Shown here: piece after piece, positions 44,038 to 52,714 of the stretch | How the letters are laid out: each line of letters opens with the position of its first letter | How positions within the stretch are numbered: position 1 is the stretch's first letter | Source of the DNA: an uncultured Anaerolineae bacterium | GTDB taxonomy: Bacteria > Chloroflexota > Anaerolineae > Aggregatilineales > Phototrophicaceae | NCBI GenBank assembly: GCA_937922795.1 | Contig: CALAJK010000023.1 | Location: 1-60,398 of the forward strand | Direction: 5' to 3' | DNA length: 60,398 nt | Notes under the pieces: generated by a model | Database searches by the model: none | What the model was told of the DNA's origin: nothing | What the model saw: only the letters and a program-made list of their open reading frames with translations | Position numbers and translations under genes: made by a program

Positions 44038-44958
44038 ATGGCGACTATGACTTCGACGACTTCCCCGCCCGCTCCGGTGTTCCTGGATCGGCTCAAACGG
44101 GTGAACTGGACGCCCTATCTGTTTCTGGCGCTGCCGCTGGCGCTGTATTTCGTGTGGATTATCGCCCCCACTTTATACTCGATCTACCTGAGCATGACCG
44201 ACTGGGATGGCGTGACCGCCGTCCCCAATTTTCTCGGCTTTGCTAACTATCAACGCCTTTTTACAGACCGAACTTTCAATGAAGCCCTAGTCAATAACGT
44301 GCGCTGGCTGGCAGTTTTCATCACCGTCCCCACCACGCTCGGGCTGGGTCTAGCTCTTATCTTCAATCAGGAGATGCGTGGTGGACGGTGGTACAAGATT
44401 AGTTTCTACTCGCCGCTTGTCCTGTCGCTTCCCGTCATCGGCCTGATCTGGGCTTGGGTTTACCAGCCGCGCGCCGGACTGATCAACTCGCTGTTAGTGG
44501 GTATTGGCGTTCAAAACCCACCCGGCTGGCTGGCTGACCGCGATCTAGCAATTTGGTGCATCATCGCCGCCGCCGCTTGGCGCCAGGTGGGTTATGTGAT
44601 GGTGCTCTATCTGGCCGGCCTGAAGAACGTCGATCCCACGCTGGTCGAGGCGGCTATTGTGGACGGCGCTAACCGAAGGCAGTTGTTCCAGCACGTCATC
44701 CTGCCGCTCCTCGCTCCTGTCACCACGATTGTGGTGGTCATCTCGATCATCGACTCTCTGCGCGCTTTCGATCTGGTCTCGATTATGACCGCCGGCAACC
44801 AGCGCACGCAGGTGCTGGCGAATTACATGTACATCCAGGCTTTTAACAACTACAAGATGGGCTATGGTGCGGCGATCGCTGTTATTCTGTTCCTCATCAG
44901 CTTGATTTTCATCGGCTTCTACCTGTGGCGTACGATCCGCGACGAGCTGGAATACTAG
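44038..44958 (+). CDS. ABC sugar importer permease (MalF/UgpA type)
   Basis: 306 residues with six transmembrane helices, starting YLFLALPLALYFVWIIAPTL. The EAA loop that docks the ATPase is VEAAIVDGANRRQLFQHVIL near 205-224. It forms the membrane channel with the next gene product, which begins 9 nt downstream. Confidence 0.93.
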   Translation: MATMTSTTSPPAPVFLDRLKRVNWTPYLFLALPLALYFVWIIAPTLYSIYLSMTDWDGVTAVPNFLGFANYQRLFTDRTFNEALVNNVRWLAVFITVPTTLGLGLALIFNQEMRGGRWYKISFYSPLVLSLPVIGLIWAWVYQPRAGLINSLLVGIGVQNPPGWLADRDLAIWCIIAAAAWRQVGYVMVLYLAGLKNVDPTLVEAAIVDGANRRQLFQHVILPLLAPVTTIVVVISIIDSLRAFDLVSIMTAGNQRTQVLANYMYIQAFNNYKMGYGAAIAVILFLISLIFIGFYLWRTIRDELEY

Positions 44959-44967
44959 GAGGACGCG

Positions 44968-45849
44968 ATGACCACCGCCGCAACCACCGGAGTTAACACC
45001 AGATCAGTCCTGGGTGTATCAGCCAATCGCAGACGATTGGGGGAAGTTCCCAAATACGTGTTCCTCACAGCGCTGACGATCATCTGGTTGGTGCCTGTAT
45101 TTGCCGCGCTGCTCACTTCCTTCCGCACCATGGATGACATCACGCTAAATGGCTTCTGGAGCATTCCTAGCCAGTTCAATCTGAACAATTTCGCTGAAGC
45201 CTGGAGTAAAGCGCGCGTCGGCAATTATTTGCTCAACAGTTTCATCATCACGCTGCCGTCGCTATTCGGGATGTTATTCCTGTCGTCGCTCAGCGCCTAC
45301 GCCCTGGCGCGCTTCAAGTTCCGGCTCAATCTGCCGCTGTATTTCATGTTCGTCGCTGGAACGATGCTCCCGTTCCAAATTCTGATGCTGCCCGTATTCA
45401 GACTGACCAACTCGTTAGGCCTATATAATACCCATCTGGCGCTGATTTTAATTCACACCGCTTTTCAGCTAGGCTTCTGCACCTTTGTGCTGCGCAACTT
45501 CATGCGTACCGTGCCCGGCGAAATCTTCGACGCTGCGCGGGTGGACGGCTGTAACGAGTTCCGCATCTACTGGCAGATTATGCTGCCGCTCAGCCTGCCT
45601 GCAATGGCCGCGCTCGCCACATTGGAATTCACCTGGGTATTCAACGATTATCTTTGGGCGATCATCCTGCTCAGTTCGGATTCACTGCGCCCGGTGACGG
45701 CCGGGCTGGCAACCCTGCGCGGCCAATACGTCACCAACTGGCCAGTCATCACCGCTGGCGCGCTGCTGGCGACACTGCCCACTGTGATCGTCTTCGTATT
45801 CTTGCAGCGCTACTTCATCCAGGGGTTGACGCTAGGTTCCGGCAAGTGA
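44968..45849 (+). CDS. ABC sugar importer permease (MalG/UgpE type)
   Basis: 293 residues, six transmembrane helices, with VFLTALTIIWLVPVFAALLTSF first. The EAA loop is IFDAARVDGCNEFRIYWQIM (~185-204). C-terminal YFIQGLTLGSGK is the standard end of this family. GAGGAC precedes the ATG. It is the last gene of the lacI-importer unit; a hairpin follows. The ATP-hydrolysing subunit is likely shared and encoded elsewhere. Confidence 0.94.
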   Translation: MTTAATTGVNTRSVLGVSANRRRLGEVPKYVFLTALTIIWLVPVFAALLTSFRTMDDITLNGFWSIPSQFNLNNFAEAWSKARVGNYLLNSFIITLPSLFGMLFLSSLSAYALARFKFRLNLPLYFMFVAGTMLPFQILMLPVFRLTNSLGLYNTHLALILIHTAFQLGFCTFVLRNFMRTVPGEIFDAARVDGCNEFRIYWQIMLPLSLPAMAALATLEFTWVFNDYLWAIILLSSDSLRPVTAGLATLRGQYVTNWPVITAGALLATLPTVIVFVFLQRYFIQGLTLGSGK

Positions 45850-45862
45850 CCAGCGCACGACG

Positions 45863-45892
45863 TGGGGCGAACGCCGACGAGAGTTCGCCCCA
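45863..45892. terminator. Hairpin between the convergent importer and glpD genes
   Basis: TGGGGCGAAC (45863-45872) pairs with GTTCGCCCCA (45883-45892), a perfect 10-bp stem. T runs are absent on both sides, so termination is probable from position only. Confidence 0.55.
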
Positions 45893-45907
45893 TTACAGCC
45901 CATCGCC

Positions 45908-47629
45908 TCACTGCTGGCCCTCGAGGGCGGCCTGCAGTTTCTCTGGCTTCACCCCATGATGGCGTATCAGTATCTGAGCCGCGCGTTCGATTTCTTGCCG
46001 CCGCTGCGCTTCAGACCAGTTGAGCGCGCCGCCGATAACCGCCCCAACCTCAGTCAGTAGAGCGCCATCCACCTGCCCTAACATCCCCAACAGCGTTCGG
46101 CGTAGGATGAAATCATCTAGATGGACGACTTGCTCATGCTGTGCGATGAAGATCACCTCGCGGCGGCTGTAGTCCGGGGCATGGACTAGCGGCGCGTCGT
46201 CCCCAGCGGCGCAGAAATCGGCTACCCGGCTGGCATAAGTTCCATAACGCTCCAGCAAGACAAGGGCGCGGTCAACCGAAAGGCCAGTTTGCGCTGTCAG
46301 GTTTTCAGCCCAACGGCGCTGTTCCGCATCAGTTTTCGGAAACCCCTTGCCGCCCCCGATAGGCAGATCAGCGGTTGAGCGCGTCCGTTGGCGGCCTAAG
46401 CGCTCCAGCACCTGATTCGTCGTTTGTTCAGCGAAAGCTCGAAACGTCGTCCATTTACCGCCGACCAACGAGAAAACAGGGAAATGGATCTCGCCATTGG
46501 CCTCGATCACCTGAATGCTGTGGTCACGGCTGATCGCGCCGGTACGGGTTACATCACTCCGGGGCAGCGGTCGTACGCCGCAAAACCAAAAGACGATATG
46601 CGAACGGTCAACATGAATGGAAGGGAACACCACTTTGATCAGATCGAGAATATACTCCACCTCGTCATCAGTGCAGCGCGCGGCGTCTGGATCGTCCTGT
46701 CGGATATCGGTCGTGCCGACCATGACTTTCCCCAGGAAAGGGAAGATCAGGACAATCCGGCCGTCGCGGTTCTCAAAGAAGATCTGGTCGCCATCGCACG
46801 CCTGGTACAGCTCTGGACAGTCCAGGATCAGATGAGAACCTTTTGTGCCGCCTATATAGCGTGTGTCGCGTTTGATCGCCCGGTTCGCCAGATCAATCCA
46901 CGGCCCCGCCGCATTGACCACTACTTTTGGGCGCACAGCAAACGTCTCGCCGGTCAGCTCATCGCGCAGCGTCACCTGGTCGCCCGCGCCGCCCACAACC
47001 GAAACGTAATTCAGCGCTCGCGCCTGATCGCAGTCTGCCTGGGCATCAAAAATCAGCTCCAAGCAGATCCGTTCGGGGTACGGCATCCAGGCATCGTAGT
47101 AGCTGGCGGTTGCCAGCACTTCTGGACTGAATGCCGGTCGGCGGGCCAGCGCTTTCTCGCGCGAGTCAAACCTGTGCGTGGGCATGGTGCGGTACTCGCG
47201 CGCCAGGAAATCGTAGAGCAGAAGCCCCAGCTTGATGACCAGCCAACCGCGCTCGCTGGGTTTATCGCGCAGCCCCAGGAACTTCAGCGGCGCGTTGAGC
47301 AAACCGGAGAACCGGCTGAAGATGGGGAATGTGATCGACAGCGGCTTCACATAGTGCGGAGCATTCCGCAGCAACCGGTTGCGCTCCACCAGGGCCTCAT
47401 GCACCAGGCGAAACTCGCCATTTTCGAGGTAGCGCAGCCCTCCATGCATCATGTGCGAAGAAGCAGCGCTGGCGCCAGAACAGTAATCGCCTCGGTCTAC
47501 CATCAAGACGTCTACGCCTTGCAGCGCCAGGTCGCGAAACACACCGATACCGTTCACACCAGCTCCAATAATTAATACCGAGACGTCAGGATGTTGACGA
47601 AGGGCATCCAGTACCGCCTGTCGTGACAT
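45908..47629 (-). CDS. glpD: Aerobic glycerol-3-phosphate dehydrogenase
   Basis: 573 residues from ATG 47629 with AAGGAG upstream. The FAD fold is VLIIGAGVNGIGVFRDLALQG; DRGDYCSGASAASSHMMHGGLRYLE and VVNAAGPWIDLAN are GlpD signatures, and VGGKWTTFRAFAEQTTNQVL closes the FAD domain. The C-terminal ~160 residues are the DAO_C cap. It oxidises sn-glycerol-3-phosphate to DHAP and passes electrons to quinone at the membrane. glpK lies 57 nt upstream in the same direction. Confidence 0.95.
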   Translation of the reverse strand: MSRQAVLDALRQHPDVSVLIIGAGVNGIGVFRDLALQGVDVLMVDRGDYCSGASAASSHMMHGGLRYLENGEFRLVHEALVERNRLLRNAPHYVKPLSITFPIFSRFSGLLNAPLKFLGLRDKPSERGWLVIKLGLLLYDFLAREYRTMPTHRFDSREKALARRPAFSPEVLATASYYDAWMPYPERICLELIFDAQADCDQARALNYVSVVGGAGDQVTLRDELTGETFAVRPKVVVNAAGPWIDLANRAIKRDTRYIGGTKGSHLILDCPELYQACDGDQIFFENRDGRIVLIFPFLGKVMVGTTDIRQDDPDAARCTDDEVEYILDLIKVVFPSIHVDRSHIVFWFCGVRPLPRSDVTRTGAISRDHSIQVIEANGEIHFPVFSLVGGKWTTFRAFAEQTTNQVLERLGRQRTRSTADLPIGGGKGFPKTDAEQRRWAENLTAQTGLSVDRALVLLERYGTYASRVADFCAAGDDAPLVHAPDYSRREVIFIAQHEQVVHLDDFILRRTLLGMLGQVDGALLTEVGAVIGGALNWSEAQRRQEIERAAQILIRHHGVKPEKLQAALEGQQ

Positions 47630-47686
47630 TCGTTCGCTCCTTGTGCCTAAGGCATACACACCAGGCATGCAGCGCGTCAGCGTTGT

Positions 47687-49183
47687 TCACTCCTGCAGCC
47701 AGGCGCGCGCGCGGTCAACCGCACGACGCCAGCCGGCATACAGTCTATCCCGCTCGTCCGCCGACATGCGGGGCTGAAACTCGCGCTCAATGGTCCACTG
47801 CTGCGCGATCTGTTCTTGGGACTCCCAAAAACCCGTGGCCAGCCCAGCCAAGTAAGCCGCCCCTAGCGCTGTCGTCTCGGTGACGGCGGGGCGCTGCACC
47901 GGAACCCCCAGAATATCTGCCTGAAACTGCATCAAGAAGTCGTTCCGCACTGCGCCGCCGTCTACCCTCAGCGCGCTCAGCGTCAGCCCCGAGTCAGCGT
48001 GCATTGCCTCCAACACGTCGCGGGTCTGGTAGGCGATGCTCTCCAACGTCGCGCGCACGATCTGCGCCCGGCCGCTGCCGCGCGTCAGCCCTACAATTGT
48101 CCCGCGGGCATACGAGTCCCAGTAAGGTGCGCCCAACCCGACAAAAGCCGGCACGACATACACCCCGCCGCTGTCGTTGACACTGCGCGCCAGCGGTTCG
48201 CTCTCGGCCGCATCCCTGATGAGCTTCAACTCGTCGCGCAGCCACTGAATGGCCGCGCCGGCGATGAATACGCTGCCTTCCAAGGCAAACTGCGTCTCGG
48301 TGTCGCCCACTTTCCAGCCCACCGTGGTCAGCAAATTATTACGCGACTCGACCGCCTCGTTGCCGGTATTCATCAGCATGAAGCAGCCTGTGCCATACGT
48401 GTTCTTAGCCAGCCCAGGCGCATAGCACGCCTGACCGAACGTGGCCGCCTGCTGGTCGCCGGCCATCCCCGCCAACCGAGTTGGACCGCCGAAGAGCGCC
48501 GGGTCTGTCTCGCCATAGATCATACTGCTTGGAACGACCTGCGGCAGCAGCGATTGGGGGATGTTCAGCCGCTTCAGGATGGTGGTAGACCACCAACCTT
48601 TGTGGATATCGTACAGCAGCGTTCGGCTGGCATTGCTGACATCCGTGATGTGCAACCGACCTCCGCTCAAACGCCAGATTAAGAAGCTGTCGATTGTGCC
48701 AAAAGCCAGCTCGCCGCGTTCGGCTCGTTCACGGACGCCAGGTACATGGTCGAGAATCCAGGCGATTTTCGTGCCAGAGAAATAGGCGTCAGTGACCAAA
48801 CCGGTCTTTTCGCGGATGACGCGATCAAATCCTTCACGTTTGAGCGCCTCGCACAGGTCAGCCGTGCGCCGGCACTGCCAGACGATCGCGTTGTATACCG
48901 GCTTGCCGGTCGCTCGATCCCAGACGATCGTCGTCTCGCGCTGGTTGGTGATGCCGATCGCCACGATGTCGGCAGCGGTCAGCCGCTGGACTGCAAGCAC
49001 CTGCTGCGCCACCTGTAACTGAGACGACCAGATAGCTTCAGGATCATGTTCCACCCAACCCGGTTGTGGGTAAATCTGAGGGAACTCCTGTTGGGCACTG
49101 TCAACTACGCGCCCGTGACGGTCAAACAGGATCGCGCGCGACGACGTCGTCCCTTGATCGAGCGCCAGCACATATTTTGACAT
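47687..49183 (-). CDS. glpK: Glycerol kinase
   Basis: 498 residues from ATG 49183 (AAGGAG about 10 nt upstream). [21 protein letters not shown] is the FGGY phosphate-binding start; [40 protein letters not shown] and [16 protein letters not shown] are glycerol-kinase specific, as is [20 protein letters not shown]. It makes sn-glycerol-3-phosphate for GlpD. It starts 38 nt after the GH2 gene stop, suggesting that the glycosidase releases glycerol. No glycerol facilitator (glpF) is present. Confidence 0.97.
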   Translation of the reverse strand: MSKYVLALDQGTTSSRAILFDRHGRVVDSAQQEFPQIYPQPGWVEHDPEAIWSSQLQVAQQVLAVQRLTAADIVAIGITNQRETTIVWDRATGKPVYNAIVWQCRRTADLCEALKREGFDRVIREKTGLVTDAYFSGTKIAWILDHVPGVRERAERGELAFGTIDSFLIWRLSGGRLHITDVSNASRTLLYDIHKGWWSTTILKRLNIPQSLLPQVVPSSMIYGETDPALFGGPTRLAGMAGDQQAATFGQACYAPGLAKNTYGTGCFMLMNTGNEAVESRNNLLTTVGWKVGDTETQFALEGSVFIAGAAIQWLRDELKLIRDAAESEPLARSVNDSGGVYVVPAFVGLGAPYWDSYARGTIVGLTRGSGRAQIVRATLESIAYQTRDVLEAMHADSGLTLSALRVDGGAVRNDFLMQFQADILGVPVQRPAVTETTALGAAYLAGLATGFWESQEQIAQQWTIEREFQPRMSADERDRLYAGWRRAVDRARAWLQE

Positions 49184-49221
49184 AATCAACAAGCTCCTTT
49201 TTCTGATAAACTGCCCCTAGC

Positions 49222-51405
49222 TCAGCGTACCTGGAGGGTGACTTCGGCTGGGCTCAGTCGCGGCGTGACGGCGCGGATCGTCACGACGCCAGGCGTATGA
49301 CCCGCTTTCACGTACAACGCCGCCTGGCCGCCGATCAGCGCAAATGGGTTTTCGCCGACCAGCTCAGCCGGCCCCTCGATTGTGAACGCAATCACCTGGT
49401 TCACATAGGGCAGACGGTTGCCGAACCGATCAACGATTCTGAACACCAGCCGCGTCATATCGGCTCCGTCAGCCTGAATTTCAGCGTCGTCAAGCCGAAG
49501 CTCCAGAGCATGAGGCAGGCCATCGGCAGCGATTCGCTGCTCGATGACCGGTCGGCCAGCCACATAGCCCACCACCCGCAAGTCGGCATATTTGCTGCCC
49601 CAGATCATTTTCAGGCCAGCCACAGTGAAAGGTGGATGGGGCAGGTTCGGGTAGCGCTCTCGATCAGGCTCAAATTCCCCGTACAGGTTTTCGCCAATGT
49701 AGACTGCGATACGGTCGCAGTTGCTGAACACCACCAGGGGATCGTTGCCGCCCTCACTGCGATCGCCCATCGTCCACAAAGTCGCCGCTCTCAAGACTGG
49801 GCGTATATCCGGCGAGATCTGGCTGCCATAGAAATCGGCGGCATACTTCGGCAGGCGAAAGATATCCATCACGCCATGGTAGCAGATGCGATCGCCGCTG
49901 CCGAATTCCCGATGCGTGTTGTAGTCGAAAGCGCACCAGCCAATCGCCCCGGCCACGCGCGCCATGCCGGCGGCTCGATCCTGGATGCGGGCGTGGCGCA
50001 GCGCGTGTTCAACCAGACGTTCCTCCTGATCCCAACTCTTGGTAGGGAACATATGGCCGTTGAACTCTGTCACCAGATGCGGCGTGTGTTTAGGCTCGAC
50101 CACCGTGTTAGAGAAATCGTTATAGGTGAATACATCCTCCAGAAACTGGCTGTCCAGGAAATAACGCACGCCGCCTGTCTGGCGAGTCGGATCGAGACGG
50201 TGCGCCAGCGCGTTGGTGGCCGTGTAGAACGCTTCGTTATCCTGCGACTCGTTGATCCGCACGCCCCACAAGATGATTGATGGGTGATTGCAATCGCGCT
50301 CGATCATCGCTTGAACGTCGCGCAGGCTGATCCCCTGCCAGTCAGTATCGCCGATGTGCTGCCAGCCGGGGATTTCCTCAAACACGAGCAGGCCGATTTC
50401 ATCGCAGCGATCCAAAAAATGTGGCGACTGCGGGTAATGTGAAGTTCGGACGATATCGCAGCCCAACTCGAACTTCAGGATATCAGCATCTTTGCGCTGC
50501 AGCCGCGCCGGCGCCGCCGCGCCGATATACGGATACGTCTGGTGACGGTTCAGGCCGCGCAGCTTAAGAAGCTGGCCGTTCAGGTAGAACCCACCGTCCT
50601 TCCGGAACTGCGCCTCGCGGAAACCAATCCTGGCGACCTGACGATCAAGCGCGCGCCGGCCATCGCGCATCTCAACGCTCAGCTCATACAGATAGGGCTG
50701 GTCGAGTGACCAAAGCTGAATCCCAGACAGGCTTTCAAAGCGCAGCATGGCTTGCGTCGCCCCGACTGACGCCAAAGTTGTGCTCTCCGCTCTGGCAATT
50801 ACCGAGCCATCGGCAGCGCGCAGCTCTGCTTGCAGCGCTACTGCACAGTCCAGACTGGATTGGTTTTCAAGGAATACATCCACTTCCAGACCGGGCTGAC
50901 TGAGTACATGCTGGGGGCGGGCAAATATTCGCCCCATGTGGCAGGGTTCTACATAGCGTAGGCGCACGTCCCGGTAGATACCGCCGAATGTCAAGTAGTC
51001 AACGACGTACCCATAAGGCGGAATATCCGGACGTTCAGACGAATCAAGGCGCACAACCAGCAGGTTCTCGCCGCTCTCTCTGACGAAATCAGTGATATCG
51101 AACGAGAACGGCGTGTACCCCCCTTCATGCTCGCCGATCTTCGTCCCATTCAGGAACGCCTCACAAGCGATCATCGCCCCATCGAAATCGAGATAAACGC
51201 GGCGCGCGTCTCGCGGTTCGGGCAGGACGAACCGCTTGCGATAGGTTGAGATGAACTGGTATTCCGCATTATCAAAATTGTGATGTGGCAGAATTTTGTT
51301 TGTATGAGGGATGGTGATAGGGGTAAAAAGATCATCAGAAATCTCTTCACCCACGTCGCCAGCGTAAAACAGCCAGCCGTGGTTGAAAGGCAACACCGAA
51401 CGCAT
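49222..51405 (-). CDS. Cytosolic glycoside hydrolase family 2 (beta-galactosidase-like)
   Basis: 727 residues with the GH2 order. Jelly-roll sugar-binding domain ~1-160 (VYLDFDGAMIACEAFLNGTKIGEHEGGYTPFSFDITD, cut here as family context), an Ig-like domain to ~265, then the TIM barrel with LKLRGLNRHQTYPYIG, the acid/base E386 in RINESQ and the nucleophile E447 in LVTEFNGH. Domains after ~570 are extra beta modules. There is no signal peptide, so it acts on imported glycosides. It may be a beta-galactosidase, beta-glucuronidase or relative. AAGGTGG precedes the ATG. First gene of the GH2-glpK-glpD unit. Confidence 0.88.
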   Translation of the reverse strand: MRSVLPFNHGWLFYAGDVGEEISDDLFTPITIPHTNKILPHHNFDNAEYQFISTYRKRFVLPEPRDARRVYLDFDGAMIACEAFLNGTKIGEHEGGYTPFSFDITDFVRESGENLLVVRLDSSERPDIPPYGYVVDYLTFGGIYRDVRLRYVEPCHMGRIFARPQHVLSQPGLEVDVFLENQSSLDCAVALQAELRAADGSVIARAESTTLASVGATQAMLRFESLSGIQLWSLDQPYLYELSVEMRDGRRALDRQVARIGFREAQFRKDGGFYLNGQLLKLRGLNRHQTYPYIGAAAPARLQRKDADILKFELGCDIVRTSHYPQSPHFLDRCDEIGLLVFEEIPGWQHIGDTDWQGISLRDVQAMIERDCNHPSIILWGVRINESQDNEAFYTATNALAHRLDPTRQTGGVRYFLDSQFLEDVFTYNDFSNTVVEPKHTPHLVTEFNGHMFPTKSWDQEERLVEHALRHARIQDRAAGMARVAGAIGWCAFDYNTHREFGSGDRICYHGVMDIFRLPKYAADFYGSQISPDIRPVLRAATLWTMGDRSEGGNDPLVVFSNCDRIAVYIGENLYGEFEPDRERYPNLPHPPFTVAGLKMIWGSKYADLRVVGYVAGRPVIEQRIAADGLPHALELRLDDAEIQADGADMTRLVFRIVDRFGNRLPYVNQVIAFTIEGPAELVGENPFALIGGQAALYVKAGHTPGVVTIRAVTPRLSPAEVTLQVR

Positions 51406-51443
51406 AAAGCCACCTTCGTGTGGTCTGCTGCGCAGTAAAGATG

Positions 51444-51449
51444 ATTATA
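51444..51449 (-). promoter_or_regulatory. -10 box of the GH2-glpK-glpD operon
   Basis: Perfect TATAAT on the minus strand, 38 nt before the GH2 start. The -35 region is GC-rich without a clear match, consistent with activator dependence or a weak promoter. Confidence 0.4.
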
Positions 51450-51547
51450 ACGCGCTACGCCGAGATCGCCCGTCGCTTATGCCGGCTTGACAGCGCTCAT
51501 AAGCACCCGCGGCATAACCTTATGCATCAGGACGCAAATTCCTGCCT

Positions 51548-51562
51548 TATAATCCTTATAAT
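51548..51562 (+). promoter_or_regulatory. Tandem -10 boxes ahead of the receiver-kinase gene
   Basis: Two perfect TATAAT boxes (51548-51553 and 51557-51562) lie 54-68 nt before the ATG. No good -35 is seen at 17 nt for either. Confidence 0.4.
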
Positions 51563-51615
51563 ACTGTAGATGTGAACGGTTGTGCATCGTGCCCTACCAG
51601 TCTGAGTGAGTACGA

Positions 51616-52704
51616 ATGGCCAAAATACTGGTGATCGAAGACGAGCCTGCCATCCGTGAAAATGTGATCGAGACGCTGGAGCTGGAAGGTTTTCAGGTCA
51701 TCGGCGCTGAAAACGGCCGAGCAGGCGTCTCCGCCGCCCGCAGTCATCTCCCCAACCTCATCATCTGTGACATCATGATGCCCGAGTTGAACGGCTATGG
51801 CGTCTTGCATGAGCTGAGAAGCGACGCCGCTACAGCCAACATCCCCTTCATGTTTTTGACGGCCAGGGCTGACCGCGCCGACATGCGAAAAGGTATGGAG
51901 CTTGGGGCAGACGACTATTTGATCAAACCTTTCACCACTGCCGAACTGCTAGCCGCCGTAGACGCGCGCATTGCGCGCCAAGCGATGATGGCGCGTGAAT
52001 ATGAACAGAAACTGGAGAACCTGCGCGACAATATCATTCTGGCGCTGCCGCACGAGCTGCGTACCCCGCTCACTGGGATCATCGGCTACTCTGAAATGCT
52101 GATGATGGACTTCGATACGATCGGGCGCGATCAGGCCATCAACATGATCGAGGCAATCCACAAGTCTGGGATGCGGCTCTACCGATTGATCGAGAACTAT
52201 CTCCTGTACGCGCATTTGGAGATCGTGGCTCAGGATCAGGAAAGAATCTTGACGCTGCGCGACGCCGCCCCTATCAGCACAGCCGCGATCATCGCTGATA
52301 TCGCCAAGCAGACCGCTTCGGAGTTTCACCGCAGTCGCGACCTGCGCCTAGAATTGGATAACTCCTCGGCACGTATTGCCCAGGACAGCCTAGCCAAGGT
52401 GACCCTTGAACTGGTGAACAACGCCTTCAAATTCTCCACGGCAGGCACGTCGGTATACGTCCAGACGCTCAGCGCGGGCGGTTCGTTTTTGCTGGTGGTC
52501 GCCGACCAGGGGCGCGGAATCCCTGCTGACCAGATCAACAACATCGGCGCCTATATGCAGTTCGAACGCGCTGTCTACGAACAGCAGGGGTTGGGGCTGG
52601 GTTTAGCGCTCGTCAAGCGGGTGGTCGAGATGTACGGCGGCCAGCTTTTCATCGAAAGTGCGGTCGGCAGCGGCACCACAGTGACGGTCGCTCTGCCCAG
52701 TTGA
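51616..52704 (+). CDS. Receiver domain-histidine kinase hybrid
   Basis: 362 residues. Residues 1-~120 form a CheY-like receiver with phosphoacceptor D52 (LIICDIMMPELNG), acidic E8-D9 and the conserved Lys in DDYLIKPF. A short coiled coil leads to the HisKA domain with H146 in LPHELRTPLTGIIGYSE, and the HATPase has LELVNNAFKFS (N box), VVADQGRGIP (G1) and QGLGLGLALVKRVVEMYGG (G2). There is no transmembrane or sensor domain, so it is a soluble kinase whose activity may be gated by its own receiver. No partner output regulator is adjacent. Confidence 0.92.
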   Translation: MAKILVIEDEPAIRENVIETLELEGFQVIGAENGRAGVSAARSHLPNLIICDIMMPELNGYGVLHELRSDAATANIPFMFLTARADRADMRKGMELGADDYLIKPFTTAELLAAVDARIARQAMMAREYEQKLENLRDNIILALPHELRTPLTGIIGYSEMLMMDFDTIGRDQAINMIEAIHKSGMRLYRLIENYLLYAHLEIVAQDQERILTLRDAAPISTAAIIADIAKQTASEFHRSRDLRLELDNSSARIAQDSLAKVTLELVNNAFKFSTAGTSVYVQTLSAGGSFLLVVADQGRGIPADQINNIGAYMQFERAVYEQQGLGLGLALVKRVVEMYGGQLFIESAVGSGTTVTVALPS

Positions 52705-52714
52705 CCAAGGGCGG

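Noticed and set aside
46424..47575. 383-codon open frame antisense to glpD
   Set aside because: It lies wholly opposite a well-conserved gene, has no recognisable motif, and its composition (Gln/Arg/His-rich) is that of a shadow frame.
49297..50280. 327-codon open frame antisense to the GH2 gene
   Set aside because: Lies opposite the GH2 coding region, which has catalytic motifs; the frame itself shows none.
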